From the NCBI RefSeq assembly GCF_016185115.1, contig NZ_JACPOF010000030.1:62001-126000 (forward strand): DNA of 64,000 nucleotides, given 5' to 3'. The notes under the pieces were generated by a model. That model had not been told where the DNA came from and did not search any database. It saw nothing but the letters and a program-made list of their open reading frames with translations. Made by a program: the position numbers and the translations under genes. Positions 35,235 through 45,065 of this stretch are shown one piece after another. Each line of letters opens with the position of its first letter. The first letter of the stretch is position 1. This DNA is from Polaromonas sp. Its GTDB lineage: Bacteria > Pseudomonadota > Gammaproteobacteria > Burkholderiales > Burkholderiaceae_C.

Positions 35235-35967
35235 ACCCATCATCCGTTTCAACAAACTCAACAAGTGGTTTGGCAATTTCCACGTGCTGCGCGACATCGA
35301 CCTGTCGATCGCGGCAGGTGAACGCATCGTCATCTGCGGGCCATCGGGTTCCGGCAAATCCACACTCATCCGCTGCGTCAATGCACTGGAGGACTACCAG
35401 GAAGGCTCGCTCACCGTCGCAGGGACTGTGCTGGGCGACAACACCAAAGCCGTTGAAGCCGTTCGCCGGCAGGTCGGCATGGTGTTCCAGCAGTTCAACC
35501 TGTTCCCGCATCTGTCGGTGCTTGAGAACCTGACGCTCGCACCCGTCTGGGTGGGCGGGCTGTCAAAAAAAGAGGCCGCCGAACGCGCGATGGCGCAACT
35601 GGAGCGCGTGCGCATTGCCGACCAGGCTGGCAAATACCCGCTGCAGCTTTCCGGCGGCCAGCAGCAGCGCGTGGCCATTGCACGCACCCTGTGCATGCAG
35701 CCCAAGATCATGCTGTTTGATGAGCCGACTTCGGCGCTGGACCCTGAAATGATCAAGGAAGTGCTGGACGTGATCGTCAGCCTGGCAGACCAGGGCATGA
35801 CGATGCTTTGCGTCACGCATGAGATGGGCTTTGCCCGTGCCGTCGGCGACCGCATCATCTTCATGGATGAGGGGCAGATCGTTGAAGAGAACACGCCCGA
35901 GGCGTTTTTCACGGCACCCCGCACAGACCGGGGCCGGGACTTTCTCTCAAAAATCCTGGGGCATTGA
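35227..35967 (+). CDS. aapP: General L-amino-acid ABC transporter ATPase
   Basis: 246 residues from [11 protein letters not shown]. Walker A is GPSGSGKST, the Q-loop lies in [16 protein letters not shown], the ABC signature is [14 protein letters not shown], Walker B is [13 protein letters not shown], and the switch His is in [10 protein letters not shown]. It drives the AapQM permease. The ATG overlaps the last eight bases of aapM. It ends 8 bp before the convergent acyl-CoA synthetase. Confidence 0.94.
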   Translation: MTEPIIRFNKLNKWFGNFHVLRDIDLSIAAGERIVICGPSGSGKSTLIRCVNALEDYQEGSLTVAGTVLGDNTKAVEAVRRQVGMVFQQFNLFPHLSVLENLTLAPVWVGGLSKKEAAERAMAQLERVRIADQAGKYPLQLSGGQQQRVAIARTLCMQPKIMLFDEPTSALDPEMIKEVLDVIVSLADQGMTMLCVTHEMGFARAVGDRIIFMDEGQIVEENTPEAFFTAPRTDRGRDFLSKILGH

Positions 35968-35975
35968 CCGCAGCG

Positions 35976-37622
35976 TCAAACGTCGATCGCCGCAGCCGAC
36001 CCGGCCTGCTTGCGCAGCTCGAACTTCTGTATCTTGCCGGTTGACGTCTTGGGCAGTTCGCCAAACACCACGGCGCGCGGCACCTTGAAGGCCGCCATGT
36101 GCTTCTTGCAATGCGCCACGATGTCTTCAGCGGTCGTGCTCGCGCCGGCCTTCAGTTCAATGAAGGCACATGGCGTTTCCCCCCAGCGCGCATCGGGCTT
36201 GGCGACCACAGCAGCAGCCAGAACCGCCGGATGGCGATAGAGCACATCCTCCACCTCAATCGAGGAGATGTTTTCACCGCCCGAGATGATGATGTCCTTG
36301 CTGCGGTCCTTGATCTTCATGTAGCCGTCGGGGTACATGACTGCCAGGTCACCGGAATGAAACCAGCCACCGGCAAAAGCATCCTGCGTGGCCTTGGGGT
36401 TCTTGAGGTAACCCTTCATGCCAATGTTGCCCCTGAACATGATCTCGCCCATGGTCTCTCCGTCCATGGGCACCGGCTGCATGGTCTCGGGGTTGAGCAC
36501 GCGCGCGTCGCGCTCAAGGTGGTAACGCACGCCCTGGCGTGAGTTGAGCCGCGCGCGCTCGCCCACATCGAGCTTGTCCCAGCCGTCCTGTGCCGGGCAC
36601 ACTGTTGCCGGCCCGTACACCTCGGTCAGGCCATAGACGTGCGTCAGGTCAAAGCCCATGGCTTCCATGCCCTCGATCATGGAGGCTGGCGGCGCAGCAC
36701 CGGCCACAAAAGCCTTGACGCCCTGCGGCAGGCCGACTTTCATCGCATCGGGTGCGTTGACCAGCAGGCCGTGGACAATGGGCGCGCCGCAGTAGTGCGT
36801 CACGCCATGATCACGCATGGCATCAAAGATCGCCTGCGCTTCGACCTTGCGCAGGCAGACATTCACGCCGGCGCGAGCAGCTATCGTCCACGGGAAGGTC
36901 CAGCCATTGCAGTGAAACATGGGCAGCGTCCACAAATAGACCGCATGTTTGGGCATGTCCCATTCCAGGATGTTGGAGATTGCCGCCAGCGCCGCGCCAC
37001 GGTGGTGGTATACGACGCCCTTGGGGTTGCCTGTAGTGCCGCTGGTGTAGTTGAGCGCAATGGCATCCCATTCGTTGTCGGGCAGCTTCCATGCGTAGCC
37101 CGCATCGCCGGTGGCCAGGAAATCTTCGTAGGTGATGCTGCCGATGTGCTCGGCCTTGCCGGTAAACACCGCATCCTCCACATCAATGACCAGCACAGGC
37201 GTGGTGGCCTTGCGCAGGGTCAACGCCTTCTTCATGGTGCCTGCAAACTCCGGGTCCACCAGGACCACTTTCGCTTCACCATGGTCCAGCATGAAGGCAA
37301 TCGTTTCTGGGTCAAGCCGTGTGTTCAGGGCATTCAGGACTGCACCCGTGACGGGGATGCCGAAGTGGGCCTCCACCATGGCCGGGGTGTTGGGCAGCAT
37401 GACAGCCACCGTATCGCCCTTGCCTATGCCGTGCCTTTCAAGCGCGCTGGCCAGTTGACGGCAGCGCGTGAACACCTCTGACCAGTTGCGGCGCAGGCTG
37501 CCATGTACGACGGCCAGGCGTCGCGGGTAAACCTCAGCCGTGCGCTCGATAAAAGACAGCGGCGAGAGCGCTGCGTAGTTGGCCTCGGCCTGAGGGAGGT
37601 CCTGTTCGTAGATATTGGGCAT
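35976..37622 (-). CDS. Acyl-CoA synthetase, medium-chain type (AMP-dependent)
   Basis: 548 residues from MPNIYEQDLPQAEANYAAL. The AMP-binding signature NYTSGTTGNPKGVVYHHRGA, the adenylation residues YGLTEVYGPATVCPAQDGWD, and the C-terminal hinge and lysine region (RSKDIIISGGENISSIEVED, ... TSTGKIQKFELR) are all present. It activates carboxylic acids to acyl-CoA, likely medium-chain or methyl-branched, as in AlkK/DmdB-like enzymes. GGAG lies before this start; an upstream ATG would add 23 residues. Confidence 0.88.
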   Translation of the reverse strand: MPNIYEQDLPQAEANYAALSPLSFIERTAEVYPRRLAVVHGSLRRNWSEVFTRCRQLASALERHGIGKGDTVAVMLPNTPAMVEAHFGIPVTGAVLNALNTRLDPETIAFMLDHGEAKVVLVDPEFAGTMKKALTLRKATTPVLVIDVEDAVFTGKAEHIGSITYEDFLATGDAGYAWKLPDNEWDAIALNYTSGTTGNPKGVVYHHRGAALAAISNILEWDMPKHAVYLWTLPMFHCNGWTFPWTIAARAGVNVCLRKVEAQAIFDAMRDHGVTHYCGAPIVHGLLVNAPDAMKVGLPQGVKAFVAGAAPPASMIEGMEAMGFDLTHVYGLTEVYGPATVCPAQDGWDKLDVGERARLNSRQGVRYHLERDARVLNPETMQPVPMDGETMGEIMFRGNIGMKGYLKNPKATQDAFAGGWFHSGDLAVMYPDGYMKIKDRSKDIIISGGENISSIEVEDVLYRHPAVLAAAVVAKPDARWGETPCAFIELKAGASTTAEDIVAHCKKHMAAFKVPRAVVFGELPKTSTGKIQKFELRKQAGSAAAIDV

Positions 37623-37766
37623 CTCGTCTCCGTCGTTGAATACTTTCGCCATATTAGCGCTGTAATGCCTTTCGCTTTTGACATAAGGCAATGGATATAC
37701 CTTTAGAACCGCCCCTGCTCATGCCCACAGGTCTTTGCGCAAGCTGCCTCGGGGCACAATACAGGT

Positions 37767-39770
37767 ATGGCCATCCCCCAGTCTTTTATCCAGGAGCTCC
37801 TGGCGCGCGCCGATGTCGTTGACATCGTGGGCCGCTATGTGCAACTGAAAAAGGGCGGCGCCAATTTCATGGGCCTGTGCCCTTTCCATGGCGAAAAGTC
37901 ACCATCTTTCAGCGTCAGCCCGGCCAAGCAGTTTTATCACTGCTTTGGGTGCGGCAAGAATGGCAACGCCATCAGTTTTTTGATGGACCATGCGGGCATG
38001 ACCTTTGTCGAGGCCGTGAAAGACCTGGCCCAGCAATACGGCCTACAGGTGCCGGAAGACGATGTCTCGCCGCAAGATCGCGCCAGGGCAGCGCAGATGC
38101 GCGAGCAGCAGGCCACACTGACCAGCGTGCTTGAAAAGGCCGCCATCGCCTACATCAAGCACCTGCGCGGGTCCGAGAAGGCCATCAACTACTTCAAGAG
38201 CCGGGGGCTGTCGGGCGAAATTGCCAGGACCTTTGGCCTGGGCTATGCGCCCGAAGGCTGGCGCAGCCTGGCGAGTGTGTTTCCGGACTATAACGACCCG
38301 CTGCTGGTTGAAAGCGGCCTGGTGATCACGGGCGAGCCCGGCGAAGAAAATGCTCAGGGCGAGGCCAAACGCTACGACCGCTTCCGTGACCGCCTGATGT
38401 TTCCCATCCGCAACGTCAAGGGTGAATGCATAGGTTTCGGTGGCCGCGTGTTCGGCGACGAAAAACCCAAATACCTCAACTCGCCGGAAACGCCGGTGTT
38501 CAGCAAGGGGCGCGAACTCTACGGCCTGTTTGAAGCCCGCACCGCCCTGCGCGAACACGGCTATGCACTGGTGACCGAAGGTTATATGGACGTGGTGGCG
38601 CTGGCGCAGAACGGTTTTGCCAATGCCGTGGCCACGCTGGGCACAGCCTGCACGGCAGACCACGTGCAAAAGCTTTTCAGATTCACCGATTCGGTGGTGT
38701 TCAGCTTTGATGGCGACAGCGCCGGACGCCGGGCAGCGCGCAAGGCACTGGATGCGGCCCTGCCCTTTGCTACCGATGTGCGCACCGTCAAGTTTCTTTT
38801 CCTGCCGGCCGAGCACGACCCCGACAGCTATATACGCGAGCACGGCCAGGAAGGATTTGCGGCCTATGTCAGCAAGGCCGTGCCTCTGAGCAGGTTCATG
38901 CTGGATGCTGCAGCGGAAAACTGCGACCTCGACACGGCAGAGGGCCGCGCCCACATGGCCAGCAATGCACGACCGCTGTGGAACCTGCTGCCGGACGGCG
39001 CACTGAAGCGCCAGATCATCACCGAGATTGCAGAGAAGGTGCAGATTGACATCCGCGACCTCATGCAGCTGTGGCAACCCGCTGCGGGGGGTTACAAGGG
39101 CGCCGGCAAAAGCAGCTCCAGGTACAGCAGCTCCGCACCGCGCCAGCCCGCCAGAGGCGGGCATTCCCACTCCGACTCTCCCGCCGGCAAGAGTCAGGGC
39201 GCATCATCTGATGACTTTGCAGGCTATTCGGAAGCACTGGGCTACGAGGTCGATTACGCCAGCTCCGAGCCGTATTTTTCGGCCTCACCCACCGCGCCTC
39301 ATTCACCTGCGCCCTCATTCGGCGGCGGCAGGCAAGCTGCACGCCGCCACACTGGCCGCCTGCAGCCCGCCAGCCGTGAGGACCGCGTGCTGCGCCTCTT
39401 GCTGACAGAACCACAAAGCTGGGACAGGCTGACCAGCGAAGAGCACATGTTGCTGTGCGCCCTGCCCGCCCCCCACGGCCCCCTATTCACATGGCTTGAA
39501 AGCCAGTTGCACGAACATGGCCCCCAGCCCTGGGCGGCATTGCGCGAAGGCCTGCGCGGCCACGCCAGCGAGAACCACGCCATAGCGCAGATTTCGCAGA
39601 TCCCGGAAGGCATTGAGGGTGACTGGATGGAGGTGCGCAGCATCCTCGACCAGCTGGTGCGCCTGGCACGCATGCGTGAAATGGACGGACTGATCCCCCA
39701 GATGGCGCATGACCCGGTGGCACGCCAGCGATACCAGCAACTGGCAGCCAGCGTCAAAAAAACAGCCTGA
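37767..39770 (+). CDS. dnaG: DNA primase
   Basis: 667 residues. The CHC2 zinc finger (CPFHGEKSPSFS ... FYHCFGCGKNG), the TOPRIM catalytic core (LVTEGYMDVVALAQNGF, and SFDGDSAGRRAARKALD) and a C-terminal helicase-binding region are present. A low-complexity linker (about residues 440-540; Ser/Ala/His-rich) separates core and C-terminal domain. It makes RNA primers for replication. rpsU, the usual upstream partner, is absent; instead a divergent acyl-CoA synthetase precedes it. rpoD follows 353 bp later. Confidence 0.95.
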   Translation: MAIPQSFIQELLARADVVDIVGRYVQLKKGGANFMGLCPFHGEKSPSFSVSPAKQFYHCFGCGKNGNAISFLMDHAGMTFVEAVKDLAQQYGLQVPEDDVSPQDRARAAQMREQQATLTSVLEKAAIAYIKHLRGSEKAINYFKSRGLSGEIARTFGLGYAPEGWRSLASVFPDYNDPLLVESGLVITGEPGEENAQGEAKRYDRFRDRLMFPIRNVKGECIGFGGRVFGDEKPKYLNSPETPVFSKGRELYGLFEARTALREHGYALVTEGYMDVVALAQNGFANAVATLGTACTADHVQKLFRFTDSVVFSFDGDSAGRRAARKALDAALPFATDVRTVKFLFLPAEHDPDSYIREHGQEGFAAYVSKAVPLSRFMLDAAAENCDLDTAEGRAHMASNARPLWNLLPDGALKRQIITEIAEKVQIDIRDLMQLWQPAAGGYKGAGKSSSRYSSSAPRQPARGGHSHSDSPAGKSQGASSDDFAGYSEALGYEVDYASSEPYFSASPTAPHSPAPSFGGGRQAARRHTGRLQPASREDRVLRLLLTEPQSWDRLTSEEHMLLCALPAPHGPLFTWLESQLHEHGPQPWAALREGLRGHASENHAIAQISQIPEGIEGDWMEVRSILDQLVRLARMREMDGLIPQMAHDPVARQRYQQLAASVKKTA

Positions 39771-39826
39771 AACCGGCCTCGCGCCCAAAAAACAACCAAA
39801 ACCAGGACAAAAATACCCTGATTTTC

Positions 39827-39856
39827 TTGCCTAAAAAACAGGCATTAGGGTATAAT
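39827..39856 (+). promoter_or_regulatory. Candidate sigma-70 promoter for rpoD
   Basis: A perfect -10 (TATAAT, 39851-39856) and TTGCCT as -35 (4 of 6 matches) with an 18-bp spacer, in the 353-bp dnaG-rpoD gap. It predicts a leader of about 260 bases before the rpoD start. The leader holds no convincing ORF. Nothing else was seen in the gap besides a GGAGA ribosome-binding site before rpoD. Confidence 0.6.
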
Positions 39857-40123
39857 CCGACTTTCGATACGGCAAGCGCGACAGCAGCACCTCCGGCATC
39901 GGCCTTCCGCAAGCACGGAAAACTCTCAAAAGAGACGGCCACTTCCCGCAAGGACTGCACACCAAATGTTCGCCCAAACAGCTTGCCGGCTGCCCCTCTT
40001 TTCGTCGGGCATTTTTTGCGCCCTGATTTTTTGACCTTCTGCTTTTGCTTTATGCACGGGCGGGTTGATCATCGGTGCTTGCCTAGTGGTTACTGACAAA
40101 TTTTTGCCAACGGAGACATTTCA

Positions 40124-42517
40124 ATGCCTTTGCAGAAGTCGAAAAAGCCAGCCGCCAAGCCAGTCAAAGCCGCCCCCGTTGCCAAAAAAGCAGCGAAACC
40201 GGTCCTGAAGCCCGCGGCAAAGCAGTCAAAGCCACTTGCAAAGGCGGTTGAAAAAGTCAAAAAAACCGCCATATCTACTAAAGCTCAGGCCAGCAAAACG
40301 CCGTCGAAACCTGCCGCCAAATCCAGTCCGTCCCCGAAGAAAGCTCCCACCGTGCCCTCCAAGTCCGTTCCCGAAGCAAAACCTGTCGCCGCAGCCACAG
40401 CAGACGTACCCGTTAAAAAGAAACCCGGCCGCCCGCCCAAAAACCCGGCTGCTGCCGTTGAAGGCGGCGCACCTTCCGCTGGCGGCGCCAAGCGCGGCCG
40501 CAAGCCAAAAGTCGCCCTCAAGGGTGACGGCGATGAAGACCTGTCCGATGTCGTTGCCGAGTTTGAAGAACCGGTGACTGAAACGACCGAGAAGGTCAAA
40601 CCGCTGCGCATGAAGATCAGCAAGGCGAAAGAACGCGCCTTGATGAAGGAATTCGGCCTGGATGAAACCGTCCTCTCCGAAGAAGACATGGCCAAGCGCC
40701 GTGCGCGCCTGAAAGCACTGATCAAGCTCGGCAAGACCCGGGGCTATTTAACCCACGGCGAAATTTCCGATCACCTTCCCGACAAGCTGATTGATGCTGA
40801 AACGCTGGATGCGGTGATCGTCACCCTGAACGACCTGGGGGTGGCCGTGTACGAGCAGACGCCTGACGCGGAAACGCTGCTGATCACCGCCAATGCACCG
40901 ACTGGCTCGACCGAAGAAGAGGCTGAAGAAGCCGCCGAAGCTGCGCTGTCCACCGTCGACAGTGAATTCGGCCGCACCACCGACCCGGTCCGCATGTACA
41001 TGCGTGAAATGGGCACGGTCGAGCTGCTGACCCGTGAAGGCGAAATCGAAATCGCCAAGCGTATCGAAGGCGGCCTCATGAAGATGATGGAAGCCATCTC
41101 GGAAAGCCCCGCCACGATTGCAGAAATCCTGCGCCTGGGTGAAGAAATCCGCGAAGGCAAGATCGTCATTTCCACCGTGGTCGATGGTTTCTCCAACCCG
41201 AACGAAGCCGACGATTACGTGGCCGAAGAAGACTTCGACGAGTTCGATGAAGAAGACGATGACGACGGCAAGGGCGGCTCGAAAGCGCTGACCAAAAAGC
41301 TGGAAGAGCTGAAAAAGGAAGCCCTGACCCGCATCGACAGGATCGCTTCACTGTTCGAGAAAGTCCACAAGACCTACGACAAGGAAGGCTACGGCACCCC
41401 CACGTACACCAAGGCGCAAAAGGCATTGAGCGATGAGCTGATGACCGTGCGTTTTACGGCCAAGACGATTGAAAAGCTGTGCGACCTGCTGCGCGGCCAG
41501 GTGCTGGACGTTCGCAAGAAAGAGCGCGAACTGCGCCGAATCATTGTCGAGAAGTGCGGCATGCCGCAGGAAATCTTCATCAAGGACTTCCCGCCCAACC
41601 TGCTCAACCTCAAGTGGGTTGAAAAACAGGTCGCTGCCAACAAGCCCTGGTCCGTCATCATGGCGCGCAACATTCCGCCCATCCAGGAACTGCAGACCAA
41701 GCTGGGCGAATTGCAGGCACGTGTTGTCGTGCCCCTTGGCCAGCTCAAGGACATCAACAAGCGCATGAACGAAGGCGAGTCCAACTCGCGTGATGCCAAG
41801 AAGGAAATGATCGAGGCCAATCTGCGCCTGGTGATTTCGATTGCAAAGAAGTACACCAACCGCGGCCTGCAGTTCCTCGATCTGATCCAGGAAGGCAACA
41901 TCGGCCTCATGAAGGCGGTCGACAAGTTCGAATACCGTCGCGGCTACAAGTTTTCGACCTATGCCACGTGGTGGATTCGCCAGGCCATCACACGCTCCAT
42001 CGCTGACCAGGCGCGCACCATCCGCAGTCCTGTGCACATGAGTGAGACCATCCACCAGAGGAACCGCCTGTCGCGCCAGCATCTGCAGGAGTTCGGCTTT
42101 GAGCCTGACGCCAGCATCCTCGCCGAGAAGATGGAGATTCCTGAAGACAAGATCCGCAAGATCATGAAGATCGCGAAAGAGCCGATCTCCATGGAAACGC
42201 CTATTGGTGACGATGACGACTCGCACCTCGGTGACTTCATTGAAGACGGTGCCAACACCGCACCGCTGGAAGCTGCCATGCAGGCCGGCCTGCGCGACGT
42301 GGTCAAGGACATCCTCGACAGCCTGACGCCACGCGAAGCCAAGGTGCTGCGCATGCGCTTCGGTATCGAGATGTCGACCGATCACACCCTGGAAGAAGTC
42401 GGCAAGCAGTTCGATGTGACGCGTGAGCGCATTCGCCAGATAGAAGCCAAGGCGCTGCGCAAGCTCAAGCATCCCTCCCGTTCGGACAAGCTGCGCAGTT
42501 TTATCGATACGCTGTAA
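40124..42517 (+). CDS. rpoD: RNA polymerase sigma factor RpoD (sigma-70) with basic N-terminal extension
   Basis: 797 residues, versus 613 in E. coli. The sigma core is standard: region 1.2 ([20 protein letters not shown]), region 2 ([20 protein letters not shown], ... [20 protein letters not shown]), region 3 ([20 protein letters not shown]) and region 4 ([20 protein letters not shown]). Residues 1-150 are unusual: Lys/Pro/Ala-rich repeats and two AT-hook-like motifs (GRPPK at 102-106, RGRKPK at 124-129). GGAGA lies eight bases before the start. Followed by a strong terminator. Confidence 0.97.
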   Translation: MPLQKSKKPAAKPVKAAPVAKKAAKPVLKPAAKQSKPLAKAVEKVKKTAISTKAQASKTPSKPAAKSSPSPKKAPTVPSKSVPEAKPVAAATADVPVKKKPGRPPKNPAAAVEGGAPSAGGAKRGRKPKVALKGDGDEDLSDVVAEFEEPVTETTEKVKPLRMKISKAKERALMKEFGLDETVLSEEDMAKRRARLKALIKLGKTRGYLTHGEISDHLPDKLIDAETLDAVIVTLNDLGVAVYEQTPDAETLLITANAPTGSTEEEAEEAAEAALSTVDSEFGRTTDPVRMYMREMGTVELLTREGEIEIAKRIEGGLMKMMEAISESPATIAEILRLGEEIREGKIVISTVVDGFSNPNEADDYVAEEDFDEFDEEDDDDGKGGSKALTKKLEELKKEALTRIDRIASLFEKVHKTYDKEGYGTPTYTKAQKALSDELMTVRFTAKTIEKLCDLLRGQVLDVRKKERELRRIIVEKCGMPQEIFIKDFPPNLLNLKWVEKQVAANKPWSVIMARNIPPIQELQTKLGELQARVVVPLGQLKDINKRMNEGESNSRDAKKEMIEANLRLVISIAKKYTNRGLQFLDLIQEGNIGLMKAVDKFEYRRGYKFSTYATWWIRQAITRSIADQARTIRSPVHMSETIHQRNRLSRQHLQEFGFEPDASILAEKMEIPEDKIRKIMKIAKEPISMETPIGDDDDSHLGDFIEDGANTAPLEAAMQAGLRDVVKDILDSLTPREAKVLRMRFGIEMSTDHTLEEVGKQFDVTRERIRQIEAKALRKLKHPSRSDKLRSFIDTL

Positions 42518-42532
42518 GCCGGACAGACCATC

Positions 42533-42570
42533 AAAAAGGCCGGGCCCCAAACGGGGCCCGGCCTTTTTTT
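42533..42570 (+). terminator. Intrinsic terminator after rpoD
   Basis: A 16-bp stem (AAAAAGGCCGGGCCCC with its complement) and an AAAC loop end in a T run. Very GC-rich; it could also terminate transcription reaching it from livF on the minus strand. Confidence 0.9.
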
Positions 42571-42593
42571 ATGTTGAGCGGAAGTATGACTCT

Positions 42594-43298
42594 CTAGCGT
42601 GACACACCCAGAAGGCGATCAAGCACCTCGGGTTGCTCGCGCAACTCCTGTGCGGTACCCGAATGCACAACCGTGCCGCGATCCAGCACCACGGCACTGT
42701 CAGAGATCGCCAGGATGGCCTGCGGATGCTGCTCAACGATGATGGCCGACAGACCCTCTTCGCGCGTGATGCGGCGAATGGCGCGCAGCAGCTCTTCAAC
42801 AATGATGGGGGCCAGGCCTTCAAGCGGCTCATCGAGCAGCAGGAGTTTGGGGTTCAGCACCAGCGCACGGCCGACTGCCAGCATCTGCTGCTCACCGCCC
42901 GAGAGTTGGGTGCCCAGGTTGCTCTTGCGTTCAGCCAGGCGCGGGAACATGGTGTAGACCCGCTCCGGGGTCCAGGCACCGGGGCGCTGAACAGCCGTCA
43001 GGTTTTCGTCCACCGTCAGCGACTTGAAGATGTTGCGTTCCTGCGGAACCCAGCCTATGCCGACTGCGGCACGTTCATGCGAAGGCAGCTTGTGCAACTC
43101 GATACCGCTCAGGCTGATGCTGCCTGCATGCTGTCGTGTTGCACCCGCCAGTGTGTTGATCAGCGTGGTCTTGCCGGTGCCGTTGCGGCCCAGCAAAGCC
43201 AGGGTCTTGCCCTCTTCAAGCGACAGCGACACATTGTTCAGGACAACCGCTTCGCCATAACCTGCACTCAGGCCTTCGACTTTAAGCAGCTCAGTCAT
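42594..43298 (-). CDS. livF: Branched-chain amino-acid-type ABC transporter ATPase LivF
   Basis: 234 residues starting MTELLKVEGL. Walker A GRNGTGKTT, signature LSGGEQQMLAVGRALVLNP and Walker B LLLLDEPLEGLAP are present; the EGLAPI after the Walker B Asp is typical of LivF. Last gene of a livHMGF run; its ATG overlaps the livG stop by eight bases. The substrate need not be leucine: HAAT systems also carry aromatic acids and amides. Confidence 0.92.
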   Translation of the reverse strand: MTELLKVEGLSAGYGEAVVLNNVSLSLEEGKTLALLGRNGTGKTTLINTLAGATRQHAGSISLSGIELHKLPSHERAAVGIGWVPQERNIFKSLTVDENLTAVQRPGAWTPERVYTMFPRLAERKSNLGTQLSGGEQQMLAVGRALVLNPKLLLLDEPLEGLAPIIVEELLRAIRRITREEGLSAIIVEQHPQAILAISDSAVVLDRGTVVHSGTAQELREQPEVLDRLLGVSR

Positions 43299-44082
43299 GA
43301 TGAGCCTCCTCACCATGTCCGAGATAAACCGCCTTCACCTCAGGATCATTGGCGATCTGCTCGGGGTCGCCCTCGGTCAACACCGTCCCGTTCACCAGCA
43401 CCGTCATGCGCTTGGCAAAACTGAAAACCAGGTCCATGTCATGTTCAATCAAAAGAATGGAGACGTCGGCCGGCAGCGCCGCGACGGTCTGCAAAAGTTC
43501 TTCGCGTTCCCCCGCCGGCACACCCGCCACCGGTTCGTCAAGCAGCAGCACCTTGGGTTCGCAGGCCAGTGCAATGGCGATTTCCAGCAGGCGGCGCTTG
43601 CCGTAGGCCAGCACACGCGTCTCCTGGTTCATGACCTCGGTCAGGTGAAACTGCTCGAGCAGCTTTTCACAGCGCTCGACGACCAATGCGTTCTTGCCCA
43701 GCGGGTTCCACCAGCTGGTGCCCAGCCCGTTCTGCTGCGACACGGTCAACGCCAGTGTCTGAAGCGGCGTCAGGGAATCAAACAGCTGGTTGATCTGAAA
43801 GGTACGCACCATGCCGCGCTTGACGCGCCGGTTGGGTGCCACGTTGGTGATGTCTTCGCCCAGCAGCGTGATGCGGCCTTCGGTCGGCTGCAGCACACCC
43901 GTCAGCAAATTGATCAGTGTGGTCTTGCCTGCGCCATTGGGACCAATCAGCGCGTGGCGTGCACCTTTTTTAAGATGAAGGGTCACATTGTTGGTAGCAG
44001 TGATGCCGCCAAAGCGCATCACCAGGCCGTCAGCGGCCAGCACGGTTTCGACGTTGTCCATGTTGTTGACGGCGGAGCTCAT
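43291..44082 (-). CDS. livG: Branched-chain amino-acid-type ABC transporter ATPase LivG
   Basis: 263 residues from MSSAVNNMDN. Walker A GPNGAGKTTLINLLTG, then GMVRTFQINQLFDSLTPLQT, which matches LivG, and Walker B KVLLLDEPVAGVPAGE. The signature motif reads LAYGKRRLLEIAIALA, the LivG variant. The start makes a four-base ATGA overlap with livM; the frame opens nine codons further upstream inside livM. Confidence 0.92.
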   Translation of the reverse strand: MSSAVNNMDNVETVLAADGLVMRFGGITATNNVTLHLKKGARHALIGPNGAGKTTLINLLTGVLQPTEGRITLLGEDITNVAPNRRVKRGMVRTFQINQLFDSLTPLQTLALTVSQQNGLGTSWWNPLGKNALVVERCEKLLEQFHLTEVMNQETRVLAYGKRRLLEIAIALACEPKVLLLDEPVAGVPAGEREELLQTVAALPADVSILLIEHDMDLVFSFAKRMTVLVNGTVLTEGDPEQIANDPEVKAVYLGHGEEAHHD

Positions 44083-45065
44083 GCGCGCCCCCGCTTGAAC
44101 CAGGTCCATGGGCTGAGCAGGCGTTCACGACCCACCAGCATCAGGACAACGAGGAAGAGGCCAATCCAGAAAGTCCAGTACTGCGGCGTGATGGTCGAAA
44201 TCGCATCCTGCATGAGCTTGAACACGACGGCACCGGCGACACCGCCGTAAAGCCAGCCCGTACCGCCTATCACCAGCAGCAGCATCACGTCCGCAGAACG
44301 GTCAAACGCAAACACATCCAGCGACGCAAAACCTGTGGTCTGCGCCAGCAAGGCACCTGCAGCACCGGCAGCGCCGGCAGCGATGGCGTAAATGACCGCA
44401 AGGCGCGATGACACAGGAATGCCTATGGCCATGGCACGCAGCCGGTTGTCACGTATAGCCATCAGGGTCGCGCCAAATGACGACTTGGCCAGGCGGCGAG
44501 CCAGTATGAACAGGATCAGCAACACCACCAGTGAATAGCAGGCAGCCGTGCGGCCACTCAGGTCAAACTCGAACCTGCCAAGCAGCGGCCCCATGACCAC
44601 GCCCTGCAGGCCGTCAGCGCCACCGGTGATTTCGCTGAACTTGTTCGCCAGTTCGAGCAGCAACAGCGCCACACCCAGGGTCACCATCAGCCGCGTCAGG
44701 TCACTGCCGCGCAGGATGGTCAGGCTGCAAACGGCGCCAAGAATGGTTGACACCACAATCGCGACGGCCAGGCCGACCAGCGGGTCGGGCATCACCAGTT
44801 TGGCGAACAGGGCTGCAGTGTAGGCGCCCATGCCGAAGAAGGCCGCATGCCCCAATGACACGATGCCGCTGTAACCCAGCACCAGATCCAGAGAGATGGC
44901 GAACAACGCGACGATGGCGATCTCGTTGATGATGAGGGCATGCGAACCCAGCACAAAAGGCGATGCCAGGGCGAGCAACCAGAACAACGGCTCCCACACT
45001 TTCCAGCGGCTGCTCTCATGCAGGCCCTTGCGGACTGCTTCTACGGAATTGGTCTGGTTTGTCAT
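44079..45065 (-). CDS. livM: Branched-chain amino-acid-type ABC transporter permease LivM
   Basis: 328 residues with about eight to ten membrane segments. Signature LGYSGIVSLGHAAFFGMGAY is the conserved HAAT permease motif, and the coupling loop contains SSFGATLMAIRDNRLRAMAI. It pairs with LivH. Its ATG overlaps the livH stop by four bases. Confidence 0.92.
   Translation of the reverse strand: MTNQTNSVEAVRKGLHESSRWKVWEPLFWLLALASPFVLGSHALIINEIAIVALFAISLDLVLGYSGIVSLGHAAFFGMGAYTAALFAKLVMPDPLVGLAVAIVVSTILGAVCSLTILRGSDLTRLMVTLGVALLLLELANKFSEITGGADGLQGVVMGPLLGRFEFDLSGRTAACYSLVVLLILFILARRLAKSSFGATLMAIRDNRLRAMAIGIPVSSRLAVIYAIAAGAAGAAGALLAQTTGFASLDVFAFDRSADVMLLLVIGGTGWLYGGVAGAVVFKLMQDAISTITPQYWTFWIGLFLVVLMLVGRERLLSPWTWFKRGRA

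Noticed and set aside
38043..39170. 375-codon minus-strand open frame inside dnaG
   Set aside because: Antisense shadow of a well supported primase gene.
39827..40096. 89-codon open frame in the rpoD leader
   Set aside because: It begins in the -35 region of the likely rpoD promoter, has no ribosome-binding site and no protein-like character.
41348..42550. 400-codon minus-strand open frame opposite rpoD
   Set aside because: Antisense to conserved sigma regions 2-4 and spans the rpoD terminator; no family match.
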